From Diospyros lotus (Eukaryota > Streptophyta > Magnoliopsida > Ericales > Ebenaceae): a stretch of DNA of 64,000 nucleotides. This document shows, one piece after another, positions 56,560-64,000 of the stretch (its first letter is position 1; every line of letters starts with the position of its first letter). The notes under the pieces are model-generated. The model saw only the letters and a program-made list of their open reading frames with translations. It made no database searches and had not been told where the DNA came from. The stretch spans positions 31,065,170-31,129,169 of the forward strand of contig NC_068344.1 of the NCBI RefSeq assembly GCF_014633365.1, read 5' to 3'. The position numbers and the translations under genes are program-made.

Positions 56560-56679
56560 GAGGCTCGCATTGAGAGCTGGGAATTTTTTAGGGTTGTTGC
56601 CCGTCTCTGAAGATCATGATCTGTCTCCACAGATTGGTCCTCCGAGAGCTTATGATTCTCAACAAAAGAACTAACGGCT
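56560..56679 (+). ncRNA. Alpha element, class C
   Basis: GAGGCTCGCATTGAGAGCTGG, GGGTTGTTGCCCGTCTCTG, AGAGCTTATGATTCTC, tail CTAACGGCT. The C-to-G change in GTTGCCCG faces a G-to-T change in the partner beta (TGGGCAAC), keeping a G-U pair. Confidence 0.42.
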
Positions 56680-56727
56680 CTTTCTACATAAGTATGTATA
56701 TTCAACACATGAACACTAATTTTTGTG

Positions 56728-56885
56728 GGGCTGTGATGATGTTTTTAAGGATAATCAGGCATCATAGAAACCCAATCCTAGCTGGGCAACCCAGTGAGAT
56801 GTGAGCCATTTGTGTCTTGTGGGCTTTGTTTCTGCAGCCATTGCCGGACTCCTTGTTTGCCTGAGAAGAGGCAAATCTGAGCCTT
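56728..56885 (+). ncRNA. Beta-3 element, box C/D-like
   Basis: Terminal stem GGGGC/GCCTT (two G-U pairs), C box GTGATGA at 56733-56739, D box CTGA at 56877-56880, inner stem TCAGGCA/TGCCTGA, core CCTAGCTGGGCAACCCAGTG. Confidence 0.52.
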
Positions 56886-57900
56886 CTCTCTTCAATCTAT
56901 CTATCAAAATATTTTCTTGGTTTGTTCAGGTTCTTGAATTGTGCGTGATGATTTTCTCAGGGGATCTTTATTCTTCAGAAATCAGGTTTTTGTGCTATGT
57001 GCCATTCTTTGTTGCAGTTGCACAGCAGGTAGAACTGGTTTTATGTTTTTCTCTGTTTTGCTATTAGGTTTATTTAGTTGTAATATGATATTTTTTCTAG
57101 GGTCATGTTAACGAATGCCCTTATTTTTAATATTTCAACCCCCAACACATTTGACATTTTTGTGTGATTGACATTTTGGTTATTTTTGGTTTGACAACTT
57201 GGAAACTATTGCTCTTGAAGTCTAGGAGAAAGATAATACAAGGGCAGAATGTCAATTATGTTTCCTCAAATTTGGCAAAAATTTGTTGCCTTATTTTTAT
57301 CAAAATATTTAGTAAATACGTATCATAATTATTTAAAAATATTAATTGTCTGACTAAGAAAATCAAGAAACCAGTGTTCTTACCTTTGTTTGGGATTAGG
57401 GAATCGATAAGCCAAGTGTTTGACAAAAGTCCTAATTTAATTGTTTGCATTTCGTTTCAATTCACATTCAGCGCTTTTGAAAATTCAGATATTGGTTCTA
57501 TTATGTGGCATTGCAATTTTAGGATAGGTCTGCTATATACGTGAGGTCTGTTTAGGATATTTCATTGTTTTCTTCTGCAGATCAAGCTTCAAATTTAGCT
57601 TGGTGCACTAGTAGATTGCTGTAGTCGTTGACATTCGATTAAGCGAAACTTGACTTTGTGCTTATATTCATGGTTCTATAGAATGTCATGCTGAATAATC
57701 AACCAGCGCACGAGTTGTTTAGAATTGAATTCAAATTGCCTTATGGAAATTAAATAGTTAGGATATTCCCCAACGTTTGGGGGGTGGGGGAATTGTCTAT
57801 GTTTATATGAGTTTCTTCTTTAGCTAGTCTGTCTTTTAGCTTATAATATAATTATTCAGATTATTTTAATTTTGTAAGAAAAAGATTTTTACCCATCTTG
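56886..57900. other. Array spacer
   Basis: No element. The segment 57480-57620 (ATCAAGCTTCAAATTTAGCT and flanks) repeats the spacer at 43780-43930 and 48940-49090. Confidence 0.5.
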
Positions 57901-58640
57901 AAGAAATTGTTGCTTTGGAATTGTAGTCTTTGGAGATTGGACTTTGACCATTGTTGTCCTTTACCTTTGTTTCCTTCTTGCTAGTCTTGCAAAGCCTCTT
58001 CTGTTGTAATTATAAAATTGTCACCTTAGGGGTATATTTGTACTTGGAAGGCAACCATCTTGTTTGAGTCGTTAGTGCTAAGTAAAAGGTGGTTAGGCGA
58101 TTAGGGGAATAACTAACTACAAATACTATTTGTTTTGCTGTTATGTTAGTTGGGTGGATGAGGTAGTTGATATATGGTTGGTAGAGGCTTTATAAAGAGA
58201 TTTATGATAGTAAGAGAGAGGACATCGAAGATAATATAAAGATCTTCCCTCTTATTTTCTTTCCCTCTCCTTTGCGTTTTGTTCTTTTCAATTTTTGTAA
58301 TTGCCTAGCCCTAATCTAAGGGCTTGACGATTCTGGTATCAGAGCTTGACAAACGGATTGCGGGTTACACTGGCTGGGACCATAACGGTGAGAAAGGCAT
58401 TGGAAGAGGCAAGAGGTTAGCCCAAGGAGCTTTCCTAAAAGGATGACGACTTTAGTAGAATTGCTTGATTGACTTACTTGGTTAATGATTGGTAGTGCTG
58501 CTTCCATCAATTTGTGCTAATTTGTCACCCAAATGGAGAAATCTCAAGCAATGCCAAGGATGCACAAATTGATGGATTCGCGGGCTCAGGCCCTTTCTTT
58601 GGTTTTGTCCACATCGAACAAATGTTATATTACTTGACAG
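57900..58640 (+). mobile_element. LTR end, primer-binding site and leader of a retrotransposon remnant
   Basis: TGGTATCAGAGC at 58335-58346 is the standard plant LTR-retrotransposon primer-binding site, complementary to the 3' end of initiator tRNA-Met. Upstream is LTR-like text with a TATA box (GCTTTATAAAGAG near 58188) and a CCTCTCCTTT-rich stretch. Downstream, ATGGAGAAATCTCAAGCAATG and following resemble a degenerate gag start. The LTR left end is not resolved. Confidence 0.6.
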
Positions 58641-59107
58641 GATAACATAATAATTTTGTGAATTGAGCTTGGTTTGATGTTGTCAATGGCTGGCCTTATC
58701 TTAGTTTGCGCAGCCTTATCTTAGTTTGTACAGAAATGGATATAAAAAATGTTTAACAATTCTGGAGAATGATATTTTTTTTTAAAATAAAGGTTTTTAA
58801 AATAAAGGTAGAAAACGAAAATGTTAATAAAGCGTGAATTAAGAAAATATAGATTTTTTAATAATAAATATATTATTTTATAATTAAATAAATATATATT
58901 ATTAAACATATATATATATCGAATATATATAATTTTTAATTTTTTTTTCTCATCTTACTCCTATTCCATGGTTGTCTGTCCTTGACCTTCGCCCCTCATT
59001 GTCGACTGTCTTGTCCTTTCTCACTATTGTCTCTTGTCGTCACTACACCTCTTCTTTTGTCGTTGTCGCCATGTCTCTCGTCACCAACAATCTCATTGTC
59101 TCAAGAC
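58641..59107. other. AT-rich spacer
   Basis: Very AT-rich to 58.95 kb, then a TCGTTGTCGCC-type CT-rich stretch. No feature is supported. Confidence 0.5.
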
Positions 59108-59663
59108 ATGGCCACGGTTCATGAACCGCCGATTTCGGTTCAAGAACCGTCGGTTCCGGTTTAAGAAATCTTTGAACCTGAACCGAACTGGCTAAGGGCG
59201 GTTTGAGACGGTTCGGTTCCGGTTCCGGTTCGTGCCGGTTCGGTCAACGGTTTGGACCGGTTCGGTCAACGGTTTCGGTTCCGGTTCAAACAGAATTTTT
59301 TTAATTTTTTTTAAATATTGTTGTATTCAATTTTAGTCTTTGTTCCGTTGTTCGGTTCGGTTTGGTTTCGATTTTTAATTGTTAAATGTAATTGTAAATA
59401 TAAATATTCTCAACCATATTTTTAATAAAAAAACATTACTAAAAATTGAAGAAATATAAGTAATAATTTCATTAAAAATAATTGAAACAATTAAACAAGT
59501 ATGTAATACAAGTAATTAATTTTTATAAATGTGAAAAATAAAAAATAAAAAATAGAATTAGACTTAATTTCATTAAAAAATAATTACAACAAAAATGTAA
59601 TACAAGTAATTAATTTTTATAAATGTGAAAAAAAATAAAATATGGACTTGGATGAGTTGGATC

Positions 59664-60122
59664 CTACGCATCTTCATTGGAGTCGGAAGTCGCCGTTGTT
59701 GAACCATCATTAACCCATTCGTCAGATGATGATGAATGGATAAGTTCTTCTTGACGTCGCATGTTAGCTCTTTCCCAATCATCGAGGCAAACTTGAGCTT
59801 CCAATGATTCTGGAGCCAATCTTGATCTTCTTTCGTCCAAAATGTTGCCTCCACTACTGAATGTTTGTTCAACGACTACAGTTGAAGCTGGAACTGCAAG
59901 AAGTTGACTTGCAATAATTGCAAGAGTTGGAAATGTCTCCTTGTGCCTTTTCCACCACTCCAAAATTTCAAAATTTAAACTTGTATCATCACCAAATTCA
60001 AAAACTGTGGTTAGATAAGTTTTGAGCTCCGAATGTGAGCTCGATCTAGGTTTTTTTCTCCTTTGATCTAAAAATTTATCACCCCATTTCATTGGTTGGG
60101 AGGAAGATTGAATAAATAACAA
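59664..60122 (-). pseudogene. hAT transposase C-terminal dimerisation domain
   Basis: 152-aa open frame. It contains FEILEWWKRHKETFPTLAII, ASQLLAVPASTVVVEQTFSS and GGNILDERRSRLAPESLEAQ then VCLDDW, the classic hAT family C-terminal region of RICESLEEPER-like transposases. The catalytic N-terminal two-thirds and the BED finger are missing, so it is a fragment. An acidic, Ser-rich tail follows. Confidence 0.88.
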
Positions 60123-60357
60123 TATAATTGAATAAATTGATAAATAACAAAATGAGAAGATTGAAGAAATTGAAATTGAAATATTAAATGAGAGACAAAA
60201 TTGAGAGAATAATAGCTTGAGACTTGAGAGAGAGAGAGAGAGAGAGAGAAAGTGTGAAAAATGAGTGGGGGAGAGAGGGGTATATATAGATAGGAATTAT
60301 AAAATTAAAAAAAAAAATTAATAAAATTGGCAGCCAACGGTCCAATTTTGGACCGTT

Positions 60358-60378
60358 GGGGGGGGGGGGGGGGGGGGG
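60358..60378. repeat. Poly-G tract
   Basis: About 20 consecutive G residues, broken from the preceding TTGG only by base order. It sits at the inner border of the hAT right arm and is a likely assembly-error site. Confidence 0.85.
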
Positions 60379-60573
60379 CACGGGGGGTTGTTCCGGTTCC
60401 GTGGAACCGAAACCGGCGGTTCCGGTTCCCCGGAACCTTGAACTGGAACCGGACTGAATTTCGCCGATTCAGTCCAGTTCCGGTTCCGGTTTCGGTTCCG
60501 GTCCTGGCCCCGATCCCGGTTTCGGCCGATCTGGTTCCGGTTCGAACCGCCGGTCCGGTTCAATTTTGGCCAT

Positions 60574-61302
60574 ATCTCTCAACTTTCGCTTTGTTGCACA
60601 TCTTTCCCTTTGTTACTATTGTCAGAAATACTTTTTCAGTTGTTTTATATAATTTATAAAATGGTTCTAAAATGTTTCATAAATTATAAAAATGGACCAA
60701 AAATTATTTCGGGCTGTATTATCTGTTCCCGTGCCTTAGTGCTGTGATCTTCTTGTTTGGAGATGAAAGTCTTTACTTTGTTCTCGATTGGGCTATTTTT
60801 GTTTTTAGTATTTTTTTTCCCCCCTAATTCTCCAGTCTTGCAACAGAAGTATGTTTTTTTTCTTTAAAGAGTGTTTAAATGAATAAATTATTATGACTTG
60901 GAGTATTAAATATAAAGCCACAATTATGAAATGGCATGCATCAAAAGGTTTTTTCGCGGACAATTTATTTTTTTCCTTAAATGTTTATATTTAATTTTTA
61001 ATTTTTTTCCTTAAAGACAATAAGATAAAAATCTTAAATGGGTGTAGGACCTAATAAAATTAGTAATAATGCTAATAAATGTAAAATTCCATAATTCCTA
61101 TTGCAAGCAGGGCTTCAGTTCACACGCCCTCCTGACACAGTGTCGCGAAGCCCGGCCCATTCACCCTACAACACGATATTAAAATGCAATTTTCGGAATC
61201 CAAATTAGGGCTTGTTTGATTCGAATGAGATTCGTCCATAGCTGATCAAGCTTAAAAGTTAGTCAACACAGCTTTTAAGTAGGAAGGCGTCTTAAAGAAG
61301 GG
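60574..61302. other. Array spacer
   Basis: AT-rich, with no element supported. At 61205-61320 a segment ending GGGGTAAGCCAAACAGCC is the reversed end of the MITE class seen at 41.71 kb. Confidence 0.5.
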
Positions 61303-61372
61303 GTAAGCCAAACAGCCTGTATATTTTCTCCAATTCAGGGCTCATTTGTGAAAGCCCTGGGTTGAAGGAGGA

Positions 61373-61493
61373 GGAGGTTCGTTCGGAGAGCTGGGATTTG
61401 CGAGGGCCGTTGCCGCTCTCCGTGGAAGGTGATCTCTGTTTTCGCAGATTGTTCGTCTGAGAGCCGATGATTCGCCGACTGAAACCAACTGCC
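61373..61493 (+). ncRNA. Alpha element, class F
   Basis: GAGGTTCGTTCGGAGAGCTGGG, GGGCCGTTGCCGCTCTCCG, CTCTGTTTTCGCAGATTG, closing GGTTC/GAGCC, CGATGATTCGC, tail CCAACTGCCC. Confidence 0.45.
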
Positions 61494-61631
61494 CTCTGTG
61501 TGTGTGTGTGTGTGTGTGTGCCCGTTAAAGGGGGTGAACAAAATTGCACTCGTTAAAAAAGGGTAAGCCAAACAGCATCTGAATATTTTCTCCAATTTAG
61601 GGCTCATTTGTGAAAGCCCTGGGTTGAAGGA

Positions 61632-61752
61632 GGAGGTTCGTTCGGAGAGCTGGGATTTGCGGGGGCCGTTGCCGCTCTCCGTGGAAGGTGATCTCTGCTT
61701 TCGCAGATTGTTCATCTGAGAGCCGATGATTCGTCGACTGAAACAAACTGCC
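61632..61752 (+). ncRNA. Alpha element, class F, second tandem copy
   Basis: As 61373-61493 with CTCTGCTTTCGCAGATTG and tail CAAACTGCCC; it is the copy adjacent to the beta-1. Confidence 0.45.
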
Positions 61753-61980
61753 CTGTGTGTGTGTGTGTGTGTATCTAATCTATCAGGGAAATGCTATTTG
61801 TACACTTAGTTGCCTATGGGTAACGCATTATGGCTTTGTTTCTGCTTCTTCTTCATCACCGATCTCTTGAGGCTGTGATGATAAGAATATTCTGGGTCAA
61901 GATCAGCATTTGCCGGAGGGGATTCGACCCGGTTCCTGGCGGGACAACCCGGATGGCCATTGAAAAGGGGGCTCTGTTCT

Positions 61981-62070
61981 GTTTGTTCTTTTTGGTACAT
62001 CGGAAATAATTGTAAATGGCATGAGTTCGAATCCGCAATCTCATGCCTAGTGAGCGACGCTTGTGGCCTT
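61981..62070 (+). mobile_element. SINE-like insertion with B box
   Basis: Contains GAGTTCGAATCC (B-box-like) near 62023 and is flanked by TGTTCT on both sides (61975-61980 and 62071-62076). No clear A box; probably a 5'-truncated SINE. Confidence 0.55.
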
Positions 62071-62149
62071 TGTTCTCCTCTTTCACTAGGCAACCGATGT
62101 TCCTAGCCAGGGTGGGAATATTCTCTTCTCGGCCTACTGATCTGACTTG

Positions 62150-62232
62150 GGAAATTTGGAAAAATTGGAAAAATAGGACTTTCGGTACTGAACTTTGGAA
62201 AAATAGGACACTTTTCAAATCTTTGCAAAACT
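62150..62232 (+). repeat. Short dispersed repeat, copy 2
   Basis: AATAGGACTTTCGGTACTGA and AAAATAGGACACTTTTCAAA then CTTTGCAAAACTA; the inverted partner is at 35860-35940. Confidence 0.75.
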
Positions 62233-62358
62233 ACGACTTTTGAAAATTGATTGGAGGCTCCATAGATCTGAGCCTCCATATGATTTAAGCCAAGACGAAC
62301 CCGCTCTGTTTCCCCCAAAACACAGCCTTAAGAAAAGATTGCGACCCAGAAAATACAT

Positions 62359-62482
62359 GAGGCTGGGCATGGAGAGCTGGGAATTTGCCAGGGCTGTTGC
62401 CCCTCTCCGTAGAAAGGTGATCTCTGTATATGCAGATCGATCAGCTGGGAGCCGATGATTTTCTTAATCCAACTCAACAGTC
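62359..62482 (+). ncRNA. Alpha element, class E
   Basis: GAGGCTGGGCATGGAGAGCTG, GGGCTGTTGCCCCTCTCCG, hairpin TCTG/CAGA, GGGAGCCGATGATTTTC, tail CAACAGTCC. Confidence 0.48.
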
Positions 62483-62591
62483 CTTTCTAATCAATGACCC
62501 GAATGGATGTCACGTTCTTTTCTTTCGTAGTTTCTGCTGGCAAATGGGCCCTTAATGAAAATCGAAAGACTTTTGGCCCAGAAAAATGAGT

Positions 62592-62695
62592 GAGGCTTCC
62601 GGCAGAGAGATGGGATGTTTCTGAGGGTGGTTGCCCCTCTCTGCATCAAACAATGAAGCCAGTGATTTCGTCGTCTTCTCCACAAATCAACAACC
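62592..62695 (+). ncRNA. Alpha element, class D
   Basis: GAGGCTTCCGGCAGAGAG; GCAGAGAG/CTCTCTGC is a perfect 8 bp, the closing GGCTTC/GAAGCC is a perfect 6 bp, then CAGTGATTTCG, tail CAACAACCC. Confidence 0.5.
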
Positions 62696-62848
62696 CTTTG
62701 GGTGCGTGTGTTTTTACACATACTGTATGTATATGTATGTATGTGTGTATGTATATTACGGCATGGCTGTTTGGCAGTTGTCTTCATCATCATCTTCATC
62801 AATCATCATCATCTTGTTTCACTTCCTACAAGTTCCAAATTCTTATGA

Positions 62849-63065
62849 GGCTGTGATGATAAATTCTCTGGGCCCAGATCAGGGGTTGGGCGGACCGACC
62901 TGGTTCCTGGCGGGGCAACCCGGATGGTCCTGTGGGGGAGGGAGGCAAAGAAAGATGGTCACGGACTCTGTTTTCCTTCCTCCCTTACTGGGCAACCGGC
63001 TTTTGCAGCCACGGTGGTGGGTTGCCGGTCTTCTCAATTTACCGATCCGATTAGATCTGAGTCTC
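62849..63065 (+). ncRNA. Beta-2 element, box C/D-like
   Basis: Terminal stem TGAGGC/GTCTCA with a G-U pair, C box GTGATGA at 62853-62859, D box CTGA at 63057-63060, core CCTGGCGGGGCAACCC, GGCAACCGGCTTTTGCAGCC. About 217 nt; among the best preserved beta-2 copies. Confidence 0.58.
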
Positions 63066-63563
63066 AATCCCCATTCTTATTCTTTTATACATGGATCCTC
63101 CCACTTCTACATCTTTTCTTGTGATTTTTGAGATATACAATTGCAGAACTAGTGTTAGGGTTTTATACCCTCTTTGGCTATTGAATTGAGCATCAAACCA
63201 ACCTTCTCGGTAACAGAATTGAGCTTGTTTTGTTTTGTTTTTTTGTTTTTTTTTTTATTTTGGAATCGGGCTTGGTTTAATGTTGATAATGACCAGCCTT
63301 CAAATGCAGGTACAATCTGTTCTAGAAATGGAAGTTGTAAATTGATGGTGCATTTTCTTCATGATGTGGCCTATTTTTACATTAGATCTCACGTGGTTAT
63401 TTTTAACCACCTCTCTTCTAGTTGAAAGTGTGTGTGTGCGCAAAAGTGTATTTTAAGAAATATATTATATCAACTCAAACATTTAAATCAATCGGGCTAG
63501 GGTAAAAATGTCCTACGTCTCCGATTGTGATTTGAGTTACAAAAAATAAATTGAACCTAGAAA
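63066..63563. other. Array spacer
   Basis: No element seen. Contains a T-rich run at 63230-63260. Confidence 0.5.
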
Positions 63564-63665
63564 GAGGCACGGAGAGTGGATTGTTGCCTGCTCTGTGAAG
63601 CCCATCTTTGATGTCAGATCATCCAAAACCAATGATTTCAACCACCATTAGGGAAACCAACAGTC
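63564..63665 (+). ncRNA. Alpha element, class G
   Basis: GAGGCACGGAGAGTGGATTGTTG, CCTGCTCTGTGAAG, AAACCAATGATTTCAACC, tail CCAACAGTCC. The hairpin is shortened. Confidence 0.38.
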
Positions 63666-63807
63666 CTTCTGTCTCTTCTTCCTCTTTTCTTTGCAATTCT
63701 TATTGCTTTCGCTGCTGCTGAATGTGGATATTGAAGATAGAAACTAAGAAAGCATTTTCTACAACTAAATAGCCCTCAAAATGTTGGCCTAGAAGTGAGA
63801 CTGAATT

Positions 63808-63905
63808 GAGGCTTCTTGGGGCAGAGTGATGGGATATTTCTGGGGGTTGTTTCCCCTGTCTCTGAGTGTGTGGTTTCTTCTCTTGTATCCAAGAAATCAA
63901 CAGCC
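63808..63905 (+). ncRNA. Alpha element, class H
   Basis: GAGGCTTCTTGGGGCAGAGTG, GGGGGTTGTTTCCCCTGTCTC, tail ATCAACAGCCC. The AAGAAGCC partner is lost, but CCAAGAA further on could pair with TTCTTGG. Confidence 0.38.
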
Positions 63906-63979
63906 CTGTGAGTGTGTGTGTGTGTGTGTGAAGCATTCTGACTTTGCTGCCGCTGCTTCTTCTTCATCTCCATTCTTTG

Positions 63980-64000
63980 GAGGCTGTGATGGTAAATATT
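63980..64000 (+). ncRNA. Beta-1 element, start only (window edge)
   Basis: GGAGGCTGTGATGGTAAATA at the window end; the C box reads GTGATGG. Confidence 0.4.

Larger units (their letters stand above)
59108..60573 (-). mobile_element. hAT element remnant with CCGGTT subterminal repeats
   Basis: Ends ATGGCCA (59108) and TGGCCAT (60573) are short inverted repeats, and both arms are packed with GGTTCCGGTTC-type repeats (59125-59300 and 60385-60560). Between them, on the minus strand, lies a hAT transposase C-terminus. The target duplication is not resolved. The element is much shorter than an autonomous hAT, so it is internally deleted. Confidence 0.7.
61303..61800 (+). repeat. Tandem duplication of a 258-bp unit containing alpha-F
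   Basis: The text from GGGGTAAGCCAAACAG through TTTTCTCCAATTCAGGGCTC, the alpha and its (GT)n tail repeats at 61561-61800 with only small changes, so it is recent. Confidence 0.85.
61869..62277 (+). ncRNA. Beta-1 element with two insertions
   Basis: Terminal stem GAGGC/GCCTC, C box GTGATGA at 61875-61881, core CCTGGCGGGACAACCC, then a 90-bp SINE-like insertion (61981-62070), GGCAACCGATG, then the dispersed repeat (about 62150-62232) and D box CTGA at 62268-62271. Without insertions it would be about 200 nt. Confidence 0.5.
35163..64000 (+). other. Tandem array of alternating alpha and beta structured-RNA-like elements
   Basis: About 47 short elements of two kinds alternate on the plus strand and the array runs off the window end. 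Order is alpha, microsatellite spacer (50-200 bp), beta, short spacer, alpha and so on. Class pairings are kept across the array: C with beta-3, D with beta-2, and F, G or H with beta-1. No protein frame explains the conservation: conserved positions are short stems and the GTTGCCCC/GGGGCAAC and box C/D motifs. Plants are known for polycistronic snoRNA clusters with telo-box promoters, and this fits best; the particular RNAs are not ones I can name. Confidence 0.65.

Noticed and set aside
35619..63065. Beta elements as U3 or U14 snoRNA copies
   Set aside because: The conserved 5' domain and boxes I know for plant U3, and the U14 core, are not present.
35163..64000. Alpha elements as ordinary two-hairpin H/ACA snoRNAs
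   Set aside because: Many end in ACA plus three bases, but an H box (ANANNA) is present only in some (for example AAACAA in class D) and the closing GGCT/AGCC helix and missing pseudouridylation pocket fit poorly. Kept as an alternative only.
1..64000. CRISPR arrays, operons, bacterial genes or replication origins
   Set aside because: The window is plant nuclear DNA; the tandem repeats present are not spaced like CRISPR repeats.

Overview
The window is nuclear DNA of a flowering plant, most likely a woody eudicot; the species cannot be fixed from sequence alone. The evidence is GT-AG introns, a perfect plant MIR156 hairpin, two conserved plant housekeeping genes (COA6-like and TRAPPC5/Trs31), decayed Ty1/copia retrotransposons, many hAT-, Mutator- and Harbinger-type elements, and AT-rich intergenic DNA full of (TA), (GT) and (GA) microsatellites.

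Layout. 1-7.5 kb is a nest of dead transposons: a hAT-type element (1814-2558) sits in a copia element (to 3846), which itself sits in a second copia element (3847-7532). 8.5-10.3 kb on the minus strand holds a MIR156 precursor (10236-10332) and, downstream on the same strand, a run of splice-bounded segments that keep one reading frame but that I cannot name. 10.4-22.3 kb is mostly intergenic, with MITE-like elements at 17.9-19.5 kb (one nested in another) and 21.0-21.9 kb. 22.4-23.0 kb is a three-exon COA6-like gene (plus strand, 114 aa). 23.0-28.9 kb is AT-rich repeat DNA. 28.9-34.3 kb is an eight-exon TRAPPC5/Trs31 gene (minus strand, 195 aa) with a LINE scrap in its second intron.

From about 35.1 kb to the end of the window lies the most unusual content: a plus-strand array of two kinds of short structured, non-coding-RNA-like elements that alternate and diverge. 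I call them alpha and beta. Alpha elements (about 100-130 bp, about 30 copies or remnants) start with GAGGC, contain a GAGAG...CTCTC hairpin carrying GTTGCCCC, close with AGCC complementary to the GGCT at their start, run through GATGATTT-like sequence and end in ACAGCC-like sequence. Beta elements (about 155-225 bp, 17 copies or remnants) have the anatomy of box C/D RNAs: a GAGGC/GCCTC terminal stem, C box GTGATGA, a second stem, a conserved GGCGGGGCAAC core and D box CTGA. Beta falls into three classes: beta-1, beta-2 and beta-3. Alpha classes (C, D, E, F, G, H, I) differ in the middle. Nearly every beta is preceded by an alpha at 50-200 bp, separated by a microsatellite spacer, and particular alphas accompany particular betas (C with beta-3, D with beta-2, F/G/H with beta-1). 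Stems show compensatory changes between copies, and the alpha GTTGCCCC is complementary to the beta GGGGCAAC. A telo-box (TAGGGTTT), with a TATA-like run in one copy, stands 25 bp before two class C alphas. The simplest reading is a polycistronic snoRNA-like cluster that has expanded by tandem duplication; the RNA identity is not known to me.

The array has been rearranged: a roughly 5 kb tandem duplication (about 43.6-48.75 and 48.75-53.55 kb), a 137-bp SINE placed exactly in a C box, a 575-bp solo LTR, two long-TIR elements, an interrupting 1.75-kb insertion, a hAT element with a transposase remnant at 59.1-60.6 kb, and unexplained exon-like coding segments at 42.3-43.2 kb.
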